Position numbers and translations under genes: made by a program
Notes under the pieces: generated by a model
What the model saw: only the letters and a program-made list of their open reading frames with translations
The model's database searches: none
What the model was told of the DNA's origin: nothing
Shown: piece by piece, positions 6,935 to 13,748 of the stretch
Layout of the letters: every line of letters starts with the position of its first letter
How positions within the stretch are numbered: position 1 is the stretch's first letter
Assembly (NCBI GenBank): GCA_902825865.1
Contig: CADECX010000037.1
Coordinates: 1-33,807 of the forward strand
From: an uncultured Alphaproteobacteria bacterium
Lineage (GTDB): Bacteria > Pseudomonadota > Alphaproteobacteria > Micropepsales > Micropepsaceae
Length of the DNA: 33,807 nt
Reading direction: 5' to 3'

Positions 6935-7845
6935 GCTGCTGCCTTTCGAAAGTCCGCCAAAACCTCAGACGGGCATTTGCAATCGGGCTGGTTTGGATCA
7001 GGCCCCCACTTGGGGTGCCAATCGTTACGGGCGGCCCATACCCTCAGCCTATCGCGCCAGCCGGCCTCGCTTGTGGGGTCAAAAGGTGCCGGCAAGGATG
7101 ACAGGGCCTTGCGGCCGTCCCTGGACTCATGGGCTGCGGCGACTATGTAGCGAAGGCTTTGAATCAAACGCCCGCCCTTGGCCGCTCTCTGGGCCGCTGG
7201 GAGGATATCAGCGCTGAAGTCGCAGCCTTCGGCCTTGAGCTGGGACAGGACGATTAGGTTGGATGCCTGTTTGTTGAAATCGTTCTGAGGCATTCCAAGA
7301 ATGGCACTGAGGGTCGCAAGCTGGTTTGCTGTCTCCTGGCCTCCTTCTCCCGTAGCGCTACTACTTACTGAAGAAGAAGATGAAGAAGAAGAGCCGTTAC
7401 CTTGCCGCTGGCTAGGTACCTGGCTAGGTAGACGCGGGCGGTTACCGCCTTCCACAAAGCGCGTGCTGGCGCCTTTGGTCTTTCTCCGCCATTCGTCCAA
7501 GACCATCCGGCTGGAATACCAGCAGGGCCCGTCTGCGCTGTGCACAAGCGTCACCGTGGGTTGGACGCGATTGCCGACTCTGGGCAAATGACAGTGCAGG
7601 ACATCTCCGCTGTCGCGGCCCTTCAGGACCTCCTTATCGACAAGCTCCCGCACAAGTTCCAAGGGCGCGCCCGCAGCGTTGGCGATGTCGGCCAAGGGCC
7701 AGCGCAACACCCCGTACTCGTCGCTGTCGTGCAGGATGCAAAGTATGTCTACCCACACCGCGCGGGCGGCATGGGAACAGCGGCGCAGTTTGGCGTTATT
7801 CCGCCAGGCGCCAGGATAGAATTGGAAACTAGGACGCTCGGCCAT
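6931..7845 (-). CDS. Replisome-organiser-like (primosomal) replication protein
   Basis: The protein is 304 residues. Residues 1-110 resemble the N-terminal winged-helix region of phage replication proteins and DUF1376-type proteins (PSFQFYPGAWRNNAKLRR, 'AARAVWVDILCILHDSDEYGVLR'). A low-complexity stretch with eight consecutive serines and more (about 148-165) forms a linker, and a C-terminal helical domain ends 'WRDRLRVWAARNDWHPKWGP'. Such proteins bind the replication origin and load the helicase. The helicase gene lies directly upstream and overlaps it by TGATG, which supports that role. The linker is encoded by a (TTC)n-like trinucleotide tract that could vary in length. The assignment rests on the N-terminal pattern and on synteny. 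Confidence 0.75.
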   Translation of the reverse strand: MAERPSFQFYPGAWRNNAKLRRCSHAARAVWVDILCILHDSDEYGVLRWPLADIANAAGAPLELVRELVDKEVLKGRDSGDVLHCHLPRVGNRVQPTVTLVHSADGPCWYSSRMVLDEWRRKTKGASTRFVEGGNRPRLPSQVPSQRQGNGSSSSSSSSVSSSATGEGGQETANQLATLSAILGMPQNDFNKQASNLIVLSQLKAEGCDFSADILPAAQRAAKGGRLIQSLRYIVAAAHESRDGRKALSSLPAPFDPTSEAGWRDRLRVWAARNDWHPKWGPDPNQPDCKCPSEVLADFRKAAA

Positions 7846-9266
7846 CAGACACCCCTCGGGCGGAAATCGCGGATCGCAGAGGCGCGCATGTCACAGAACA
7901 CGCTCAAGGAGTCCTCGGCGCCGTTCCGGTTCTTCATCACAAGCAGATCAAGTTGGTTTTTTACCGCCTCGTATTCCAGCTCCCATGCCGGCCAGCACGA
8001 ATCAGCCTTGCCCAAGGCGGGCTTGCGCTTTTCGACATAGTAGGCAGGACGGAACAGACCAATGACAGCATCGGCGTCCTGCTCGATGGCGCCGCTCTCC
8101 CGCAGATCGGTCAGGTTCGGTCGCTTTTCCTCGCGGCTCTCAACGCCACGGTTGAGCTGGGCGCCTACCACCACGGGCCACTTGAGGCGCATGGCCAGGG
8201 CCTTCGCCGCGCCGGATATTTCCGTCACCTCCTGCACACGGTTGCCCCGGTAGCGGTCGCCGGCCGTCACCTTCTGTAGATAGTCGATCACCACGACGCC
8301 CATTGTTGAGTAGCGGGCAGCGAAGGCACGCGACATTGCGGCAATTTCCTGAATAGTCAGGCTGCCGTTATCGACCAGGCGCAGCGTGTCAGGGAGTGCC
8401 TTGAGCGCTGTTCCAAGCTGGGCAATCTGTTCGTGATCGGCCGTCCCGTTGCGGAACCAGCTATAGGAAAGCGGGCTGGCGGTGTTTTGGTCATAGTGCA
8501 GATCGCAACCGACACGTTGCAGCAGGCGCGAGGCAGTCATTTCGAGAGAGAAACAAATAACGGGTCTGCCCTGGATCGCCGCACGCAAGGCGGTGGACAT
8601 AAGCAGCGCGCTCTTGCCCATACCGGGACGGCCGGAATAGACGACAAGATCGCCGCCCTGAAGCCCGCCTATGGCCTCGTCAAGCTTGGTGAGCCCGGTT
8701 GTTGCCGCAAGCGCGGTACGACCAGCAGCGCGGTCCTGTGCCTCCCTGAGCATGGCGTCGGCTGTGTCTGTAATCGAAACGGCCTCGCGCTTGCCCAGCA
8801 CTTCCGCAGCGTGGTCGGCCATATCCAGAACGGGCCGCATGGCTTCCATGATGCCGCAGCCAGGATCGCCCAACGCCTCCTGCGTTACCTTGGCAGCCTC
8901 GCCGGCTTCGCGCCGCAGTCGCATATCGACCAGATTGCGAGCCAACGCGATGATGCCGCCCGCAGGGGCCGCACCCTCCATTGCCTCTAGATATGCCTTG
9001 CCACCGGCCTCAATGAACGCCGTGTCACTGGTGAGCTTTGTGGCGACGACAAGCGGCGTGATTGGAAGGCTCGATGCGCGGGCCTCATGGATGCAGTGGG
9101 CAATGGCAGCGTGCGGGGCGTGGATAAACTCAGCCGCCGGGCAGATTGATAGGATCTCGTCCAGCATCTCAGGGCGGCGAAAGCATGCGCCAAGGACGGC
9201 TTGTTCTGTCTCGCACTCAATGTCCGATACGGCCTTGGCCTTGGGGGGGAACGGCACGATATTCAA
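7845..9266 (-). CDS. DnaB-like replicative helicase
   Basis: The protein is 473 residues. The N-terminal helical domain (about 15-115, ETEQAVLGACFRRPE) and the RecA-like ATPase domain (from about 180) follow the DnaB order. Walker A GRPGMGKSALL is near residue 213 and Walker B VVVIDYLQ near 325. The characteristic 'LTDLRESGAIEQDADAVIGLFRPAYY' is near 385-410. The start is TTG (9266) overlapping the preceding stop as TTGA; a GTG three codons in is an alternative. It is chromosomally redundant and more divergent than a typical host DnaB, so it is the element's own helicase. Together with the downstream organiser protein it forms a replication module. Confidence 0.93.
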   Translation of the reverse strand: MNIVPFPPKAKAVSDIECETEQAVLGACFRRPEMLDEILSICPAAEFIHAPHAAIAHCIHEARASSLPITPLVVATKLTSDTAFIEAGGKAYLEAMEGAAPAGGIIALARNLVDMRLRREAGEAAKVTQEALGDPGCGIMEAMRPVLDMADHAAEVLGKREAVSITDTADAMLREAQDRAAGRTALAATTGLTKLDEAIGGLQGGDLVVYSGRPGMGKSALLMSTALRAAIQGRPVICFSLEMTASRLLQRVGCDLHYDQNTASPLSYSWFRNGTADHEQIAQLGTALKALPDTLRLVDNGSLTIQEIAAMSRAFAARYSTMGVVVIDYLQKVTAGDRYRGNRVQEVTEISGAAKALAMRLKWPVVVGAQLNRGVESREEKRPNLTDLRESGAIEQDADAVIGLFRPAYYVEKRKPALGKADSCWPAWELEYEAVKNQLDLLVMKNRNGAEDSLSVFCDMRASAIRDFRPRGV

Positions 9267-9448
9267 AGCGCTGCTCGCAGTTCACGAAGCCGGGCCATCG
9301 CAAGTAAGGCTTTGCCGCGTATCTCTTCGTTTTTGGCCGCCACCGCTTCGGCATAGATGGCCTCGACTCGGCGGATTGCTGAAACGATGATCTCGCCAAT
9401 GGTTGCCGTGCTGCCCTTGGGAGCAATGGATATTTTAATGTCAATCAT
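9263..9448 (-). CDS. Small helical protein of unknown function
   Basis: The protein is 61 residues: IDIKISIAPKG then two helices (IGEIIVSAIRRVEAIYAE, KNEEIRGKALLAMARLREL). Its ATG overlaps the HTH gene stop (ATGA), and its stop overlaps the helicase TTG start. It is therefore a genuine operon member even though I recognise no domain. The position between an excisionase-like gene and the helicase gene suggests a small helper of replication or gene control, which is inference. Confidence 0.65.
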   Translation of the reverse strand: MIDIKISIAPKGSTATIGEIIVSAIRRVEAIYAEAVAAKNEEIRGKALLAMARLRELRAAL

Positions 9449-9723
9449 GGCGTGGCGCTGGTGCTGGTGCGGCGGGCCTGCTCAAGCCAATCTGAGACTG
9501 TCCGGCCCTCGTAAATGACCACTCTTTCGGATGGCTTCAAAAAAGCCGGCCCGGTCCCGTCAATTCTCCACTGAGCGATAGTTTTCTCTCTCACGCCGAG
9601 TCGAGCCGCCAACTCGCGCGGCCTCATGTATTGAGGGAATCCGCTGTTGCGATAAGCCTCGCCTCCATCGGGGACCGGCTGGAATGGTGCGGTAGTGACA
9701 AGCAAAGATGCGGTTGCGGTCAA
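9445..9723 (-). CDS. AlpA/excisionase-like helix-turn-helix protein
   Basis: The protein is 92 residues and begins at TTG (9723). I accept the TTG because AGGAGG lies five bases before it. Residues 32-82 form a MerR/excisionase-type winged HTH (YMRPRELAARLGVREKTIAQ, 'WRIDGTGPAFLKPSE', 'IYEGRTVSDWLEQ'). This HTH_17 type is typical of AlpA-like activators and recombination directionality factors. It heads the overlapping operon. 13-bp direct repeats lie about 95-137 bases upstream of its start and are possible binding sites. Likely roles are operon control and assistance to the integrase in excision. The distance from the integrase gene is unusual for a directionality factor. Confidence 0.8.
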   Translation of the reverse strand: MTATASLLVTTAPFQPVPDGGEAYRNSGFPQYMRPRELAARLGVREKTIAQWRIDGTGPAFLKPSERVVIYEGRTVSDWLEQARRTSTSATP

Positions 9724-9817
9724 AATTTCCTCCTGTTTCCTGTCGGCCTACGGCGGCCAACGCGGTTCAACTGGGGCAACAAAGACCGATGCGGGTGCTT
9801 AAAATAGCCGAAAGGCG

Positions 9818-9860
9818 TTCGGCAGAATTAGTTTTTCGGCAGATTATTTCGGCAGATTAT
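9818..9860. repeat. Three 13-bp iteron-like direct repeats
   Basis: TTCGGCAGATTAT occurs twice in perfect tandem (9835-9847 and 9848-9860) and a variant TTCGGCAGAATTA lies at 9818-9830. A 6-bp inverted repeat GCCGAA...TTCGGC (9808-9824) abuts them. They lie upstream of the HTH/helicase operon and run into the stop region of the gene at 9844. Direct repeats of this size next to replication genes resemble iterons, or the sites of an AlpA-type regulator. Confidence 0.6.
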
Positions 9861-10752
9861 TCGACGTGGCCGTCAAGCCTATGTCACATCCCATGCCGCT
9901 GCTCTTTTGGATTGTGTTCCCGCTGCCCTTGGGACGACCGGCCCTGCTCCACGCCGGATGCACCTTGCCGCACTTCTGATAGATGGTTTTCGCGCGGGAC
10001 GGCGCGATGCCATATCTTTTCACCATCACCGCCAGACTCTCGACCTTTGTCATGTGTGGCTCCTCCTGATGCTTTTTCATCTCGTCTAGTAACCATTGTT
10101 CGGCATCCCTTTTGTTTTGGGCCGCCGTACGGTGCTTTGATGGTTCGTGCTGCTCCCATGTTCTAATAACTTGGATGCGTGGAACTTCCACGTCCCAATA
10201 AACGCGACTTTCCGGAGCGTGCTTGTAGCGCAGATAGATGCGCCACCTGGCGTCGTCGCAGATTTCCAGCCGCAACCATTCCGAAGCAGGAATATCAATC
10301 GGTGTGTCGTCGCTCGCCCGAACTGCGTTGGCACAAATAGCCCCGCTTTCGAGCTGCCGGCGAAGCTCGCTCACAGCTTCGGGGGCATCAAGTTCAAGAC
10401 ATGTCGCTGTCCATGATACGGGCCGGCCCTGGACATAGTGCCATCCGGCCCCTACGTCATTTTCATCCCACGGTACAGCTATCTGACAGTCGGCGCGGTA
10501 TTCAGCGTCAAACGTTCTAACGGTGTCGCGATCACGCCTTGCAATCCATGCAAGCACCATCGGCAAAGACCATCTCGCTTTTTTTTCGGGGTCGAATAAA
10601 TCTGGCGGTGGGCCGAACGGGTGCCCAGCGGCGTCTAAAGCCGCCTCGACCTGGGCCAGGGTTAATTGGCCTTCGGCAAGTTGGCCCGCGATAGAATCGC
10701 GCGACGGCGGCGCGGGTGACGCTGCTGGTTTTTTACTCTTTGCACCTGTCAT
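9844..10752 (-). CDS. Hypothetical mobile-element protein with C-terminal HTH-like region
   Basis: The protein is 302 residues, with GGAGG five bases before the ATG at 10752. A Pro/Ala-rich leader is followed by a domain with 'WSLPMVLAWIARRDRDTVR' (about 62-80), 'GRPVSWTATCLELDAP' and 'SEWLRLEICDDARWRI'. The C-terminal part (about 235-280) contains 'ESLAVMVKRYGIAPSRAKTI', which looks like a helix-turn-helix, then a basic 'SRAGRPKGSG'. Proteins with the WxLPxAxAWIA pattern are common hypotheticals in alphaproteobacterial prophages. The function is unknown; DNA binding is inferred. The last codons are encoded by the 13-bp tandem repeats, so the tail (NNLPK) is repeat-derived. Confidence 0.75.
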   Translation of the reverse strand: MTGAKSKKPAASPAPPSRDSIAGQLAEGQLTLAQVEAALDAAGHPFGPPPDLFDPEKKARWSLPMVLAWIARRDRDTVRTFDAEYRADCQIAVPWDENDVGAGWHYVQGRPVSWTATCLELDAPEAVSELRRQLESGAICANAVRASDDTPIDIPASEWLRLEICDDARWRIYLRYKHAPESRVYWDVEVPRIQVIRTWEQHEPSKHRTAAQNKRDAEQWLLDEMKKHQEEPHMTKVESLAVMVKRYGIAPSRAKTIYQKCGKVHPAWSRAGRPKGSGNTIQKSSGMGCDIGLTATSNNLPK

Positions 10753-10874
10753 GGTCGCCTCCGCTGGCGATCCGCAAAGAGGGTTGCGCGGCGGCCCGTG
10801 CGGAACGGGTTTTCGGTAATGAGCCTAGCCGCGCTGTTACAGCCTCCACCCCGTTCATTGACGAGTGATTAACC

Positions 10875-11060
10875 TTAAGCCCGTCTGTCCGGGAGCTCGG
10901 GCGTCTTGCCTGTGGATGGTTTGGCTGCCCGCTTGGCCGCCCGTTCCAGTCTGCGAACCTTGCGCTCGGCCGTCACCGCTCGGGTCAACAGAGCGTCGGC
11001 GTTCTTTTCCGCCAGGCTGTCATTGATATTTGTCAGCCGCAGCGAAAAAGGGCTAGGCAT
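10875..11060 (-). CDS. Putative small coiled-coil protein
   Basis: From an ATG at 11060 the minus strand encodes 61 residues with an N-terminal 'SLRLTNINDSLAEKNADALLTR' and a strongly basic helix 'ERKVRRLERAAKRAAK'. The composition fits a small coiled-coil or nucleic-acid-binding protein. There is no convincing ribosome site, and its start codon overlaps the start codon of the opposite-strand membrane protein. At most one of the two may be real, so I rate it low. Confidence 0.4.
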   Translation of the reverse strand: MPSPFSLRLTNINDSLAEKNADALLTRAVTAERKVRRLERAAKRAAKPSTGKTPELPDRRA

Positions 11061-11163
11061 GACCGACAAGGGGCGCTTGAGGGCGGTGCTGATTATGCTG
11101 CTGTTCGTGGCTTGCCTGGGGTTGGCCGTGGCCTACCTTATCTTGCACGGCACTCTGCCCTAG
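11059..11163 (+). CDS. Putative 34-residue single-span membrane protein
   Basis: The reading frame begins MTDKGRLRAV, with a positive N-terminus, then one clean hydrophobic segment (VLIMLLFVACLGLAVAYLIL) and a short tail. AAGGG lies about seven bases upstream. The composition is that of a small inner-membrane protein with the N-terminus in the cytoplasm. The size is below normal gene-calling limits, and its start overlaps a divergent start codon. Real status is uncertain. Confidence 0.4.
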   Translation: MTDKGRLRAVLIMLLFVACLGLAVAYLILHGTLP

Positions 11164-11293
11164 AGCCCGAATAAGCGGACAAGAGTCCCAAGCCGGCCAG
11201 GCCACGGTGCCGTTCGCGAGAACCATTGGCTCTGCCAAAGCCAGCAAATGACCCAATGCGCGAACCAATAGGACAATGCCTATAGGAATCTGC

Positions 11294-12046
11294 CTATGCG
11301 GAGCGCCTGGAATCGACGATCCGCAATAAGTGCGAAGCAAGAAGCACCATTTCATGCGCCTCGCCAGCATCCTTGATCGTGACGGTTCGGTGAGAATGAG
11401 GGTTCTTGTAGGAACCAATTGCGCCAGCAAACAGGTGGGCAAGGGCCTCCTGCTCTGCGAGCGGGTCACTTTCTTTGCGCAATGGTCCGTTGATTGGGTT
11501 GAACGCCTTTCGCATTAGTTCGGTCCCGACATCGGAATCCGCAAACCCGCCGACTTCGCGAACTGCTTCCTCTACGGCGCGGAAAGCGCGGAACACTGCA
11601 TCTGGATATACCCCACGGATCAGGTGCGCCCACACATCATCTGCGATTTGTGGATGTAGGAGCTTTTTGGGGAACGCCGCTGATGCCACGAAGTTCTTGA
11701 ACTGTTCGGGCGTCTCCAGCCGCTGCGCCTGTCGGCTCAATCGCAACCAACCATTGTTTCCATTCGAGCCGGCAACGCGCACCAATAGCTGATTGGCCTT
11801 CAGCCAGGAGACCGCCTCGGAAACGGCGAGTTCAATTCGATCCCCAAATTGGCCAGGGTATGCCTTTGGGTTGTTCGCGGCGGCTGAGCGGCCCTGTACC
11901 TGACCATACAGGATTCCGTTCCCCTCGTTGAATTGCTCATTTTGAATGTTCGCCCGAACTGCCTCAAGGACGTATGGCGCAAGTTCGGCCGGTTCCAGTT
12001 CCAGAAGCGTCTCAGCGTCGGGGAGTAGGGAGGAGATCTGCGGCAT
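11294..12046 (-). CDS. TIGR02391/Ymh-family protein, HEPN-like
   Basis: The protein is 250 residues from the ATG at 12046; a TTG nine bases upstream would overlap the previous stop and is an alternative start. The C-terminal half matches the TIGR02391 (Hypoth_Ymh) pattern: 'YPDAVFRAFRAVEEAVREVG', 'GTELMRKAFNP', 'LFAGAIGSYKNPHSHR' and 'LLASHLLRIVD'. In this family the conserved R-N-P-x-x-H element is the HEPN-type RNase motif; here the Arg is Lys (K-N-P-H-S-H near residue 215). HEPN proteins often act as RNases in toxin and anti-phage systems, so a defence or abortive role is plausible but unproven. The N-terminal half has no domain I recognise. It follows the repeat protein directly. Confidence 0.8.
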   Translation of the reverse strand: MPQISSLLPDAETLLELEPAELAPYVLEAVRANIQNEQFNEGNGILYGQVQGRSAAANNPKAYPGQFGDRIELAVSEAVSWLKANQLLVRVAGSNGNNGWLRLSRQAQRLETPEQFKNFVASAAFPKKLLHPQIADDVWAHLIRGVYPDAVFRAFRAVEEAVREVGGFADSDVGTELMRKAFNPINGPLRKESDPLAEQEALAHLFAGAIGSYKNPHSHRTVTIKDAGEAHEMVLLASHLLRIVDSRRSA

Positions 12047-12051
12047 GCAGA

Positions 12052-12444
12052 TCAATTACACGAAACGCCATTGCCAAAAGGCTGGCACACGACTGATCGC
12101 TGCCCTGGCGTGTTCAGGATAATCCCATCGCCAAAGGGTTGGGCGGTCGTGGATTGCTGTCCCGGCGTATTCATTATGTAACCATTGCCAAATGGCTGGG
12201 TAGTTGTCGGCCGTTGCCCGGGTGTGTTCGTAATAGAGCCGTTTCCAAATGGTTGGACGGTAGTTGGTTGTTGGCCGGGTGTGTTCATGATGTAGCCGTT
12301 CCCGAACGGCTGGATGGTCGTCGGCCGTTGCCCAGGTCTGTTGACCATGTATCCGTTGCCGAAGGGTTGGATCATCGTTTGAGCTTCGGCAAATCCGGTG
12401 CCGCAAAGACTCGCGAATACGAGTGCAAGCCGAAAAGCGCGCAT
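12052..12444 (-). CDS. Exported tandem-repeat protein (QPFGNG repeats)
   Basis: From the ATG at 12444 (GAGGGA just upstream, better than the ATG four codons earlier) the protein is 130 residues. It has a signal peptide (LALVFASLCGTGFAEAQ) and then 19-residue repeats with the core QPFGNGYIMNTPGQ. There are five full copies and a sixth ending 'CQPFGNGVSCN', so two cysteines may form a disulphide at the C-terminus. Nearly the whole mature protein is repeat. Similar secreted Gly/Asn/Pro repeat proteins occur in alphaproteobacteria without known function. It probably sits in the periplasm or outside the cell as an elongated beta-type structure. It is the first gene of a pair with the Ymh-family gene. 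Confidence 0.75.
   Translation of the reverse strand: MRAFRLALVFASLCGTGFAEAQTMIQPFGNGYMVNRPGQRPTTIQPFGNGYIMNTPGQQPTTVQPFGNGSITNTPGQRPTTTQPFGNGYIMNTPGQQSTTAQPFGDGIILNTPGQRSVVCQPFGNGVSCN
12065..12375 (-). repeat. 57-bp tandem repeat array (coding)
   Basis: The 57-bp unit encodes QPFGNG-x2-x-N-x-PGQ-x-x-TT-x and occurs five times plus a partial. Equivalent CCGTTTCCAAATGG-type sites recur every 57 bases, for example near 12246 and 12303. The copies differ mainly at third positions and in the variable residues, so they have drifted but remain in frame. Copy number could change by slippage or recombination. Confidence 0.75.
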
Positions 12445-12600
12445 TTCGTCCCTCATCCCAAAGTCGGTATATCATGGGCGTCGCGAGAACTGTGCGCAAG
12501 TGCACTCTGTGCGGTGTTTAAGCAGGTGGCCATATAAGGGGTCGGTGCCGCTTGACCCTGCTTCGACGCGGTTCTGGTACGAGCAAGGCCGATATAAGCC

Positions 12601-12933
12601 TTAACGCGATCCGCTCTCCCGGCACTTGCCGTAGCTAACATAAACGTCAGTGCCGAGAGTGGCGATTTCTACAAACTCCCCGTTAGGCCCGAGGCGGGCC
12701 AACATAGCGCGTCCGGGAACCTCAACGGTTTGGAAAACGCCACTTGGGGAAAACTTGGCGCTGTAAGCGTCACAACCGGCTTTGTCACAGCGCGAGTATG
12801 AACCCTTTGGCTGATCTACCTTCGCCCATGTGGTGGCTGCTGTGGGTTTGCATACCCCCGCCGAGCAGTAGCTTTTAATGGTGGGGGTGCACAGGAGGGC
12901 GGCAGAGGCCGCTAGAACCAATAGTGGGGGCAT
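12601..12933 (-). CDS. Small exported Cys-rich protein
   Basis: From the ATG at 12933 the protein is 110 residues. It starts with a hydrophobic signal (LLVLAASAALL) and carries cysteines at 'CTPT', 'YCSAGVCK', 'SRCDKAGCDAY' and 'GKCRESG', suggesting disulphides in the periplasm. I recognise no family. A GTG at 12981 would give 16 more residues but no better signal. Its upstream neighbour (12954-13358) is another exported protein on the same strand with a 20-bp gap, so the two are probably co-transcribed. Confidence 0.65.
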   Translation of the reverse strand: MPPLLVLAASAALLCTPTIKSYCSAGVCKPTAATTWAKVDQPKGSYSRCDKAGCDAYSAKFSPSGVFQTVEVPGRAMLARLGPNGEFVEIATLGTDVYVSYGKCRESGSR

Positions 12934-12953
12934 CGCGGGGAAAATCCCTGACT

Positions 12954-13358
12954 TTAAAATAGTGGTTTGTAAGGACGGCACTCACCGCTCACGCTCATCT
13001 GTGCGTTTGATTTGCTTTCATCACTCCACTTAACAAGCCACAAATCCCCATTGATCCTATTGAGACTTCCTCCATAGAGGGGATCTGAAGGATGGCGCAG
13101 GAGCATGATTCGTTCGTCGCTTCGCTCTCCAACATATGTTCCATCCAAAGCGCTCGTCCCAACGACGCGCACCTGTTGTCTCCCTATTTCGACGTAAATG
13201 CCTCGCAACGGATATGTGCCGGGCGTTTTTCCTTTGTAGATTTTCAGTTCGCTATCACAAGCAAATTTTATGACCTGTTCGGCTGGCGCGGCCGATACAG
13301 GAGACGTGACCCACAAGAATGCACAGGCCAGACGGCATATTTGATGTGCGAGTGACAT
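12954..13358 (-). CDS. Exported hypothetical protein
   Basis: The protein is 134 residues, with a signal peptide at 1-23 (LACAFLWVTSPVSA-AP). The mature part is beta-rich ('IYVEIGRQQVRVVGTSALDGTY', 'LNRINGDLWLVKW') with cysteines at 'KFACDS' and 'GECRPY'. It looks like a small lipocalin- or barrel-type periplasmic protein, but I recognise no family. The ATG at 13358-13356 is next to the divergent block that encodes the SRAP protein. Confidence 0.65.
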   Translation of the reverse strand: MSLAHQICRLACAFLWVTSPVSAAPAEQVIKFACDSELKIYKGKTPGTYPLRGIYVEIGRQQVRVVGTSALDGTYVGERSDERIMLLRHPSDPLYGGSLNRINGDLWLVKWSDESKSNAQMSVSGECRPYKPLF

Positions 13359-13490
13359 GTGGCCCCAGCAATGCTTACCCCGCTGCCTTATAGCACAATC
13401 CCTAGCGGCTGCATTTTGGCTTCGAATCGGCTCTCATCGCGACGCCGCTTGCCATTCACCCTGCCGGCAAACTTTAGCGCGGGGACAGGG

Positions 13491-13748
13491 ATGGGCGACC
13501 TCAGAAACAAGTTTGCGAAGATTGAACGGGCCGAGGCGGACCGGGCGGCAATGGATAGTTTCCTGCGATGCGGGGGCTGGAAGCCCAAGCCGCCGGAGCC
13601 GCGCCAGGAGGCACTATTTTGCGAGTGCGGGCGGGATTACTACGAAACCACCATTGTCGTGCACCAAGAGGATCGGTGGCGGCGGCCCCGGTACTTTTGC
13701 GCCAGGTGCTTCCCTCCCCATCTTGAGGAAAGCTGGTACGGTTCACCC
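13491..13748 (+). CDS. Zinc-finger-like segment fused in frame to SRAP
   Basis: From the ATG at 13491 (GGGGACAGGG upstream) the frame encodes about 86 residues before the SRAP start: 'MGDLRNKFAKIERAEADRAA', then 'LFCECGRDYYETTI' and 'YFCARCFPPHLEESWYGSP'. The C-x-C...C-x-x-C arrangement predicts a zinc finger. No stop codon separates it from the SRAP frame, so translation from 13491 would give a 310-residue fusion. In alphaproteobacterial elements such short zinc-finger proteins are, as I recall them, separate genes just upstream of SRAP. The missing stop is therefore unusual. Confidence 0.55.

Noticed and set aside
12065..12375. Possible CRISPR array
   Set aside because: The 57-bp units are continuous coding repeats with no spacers.
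13359..13490. GTG start 44 codons upstream of the zinc-finger segment
   Set aside because: The added residues look random and the ATG at 13491 has a better ribosome site.
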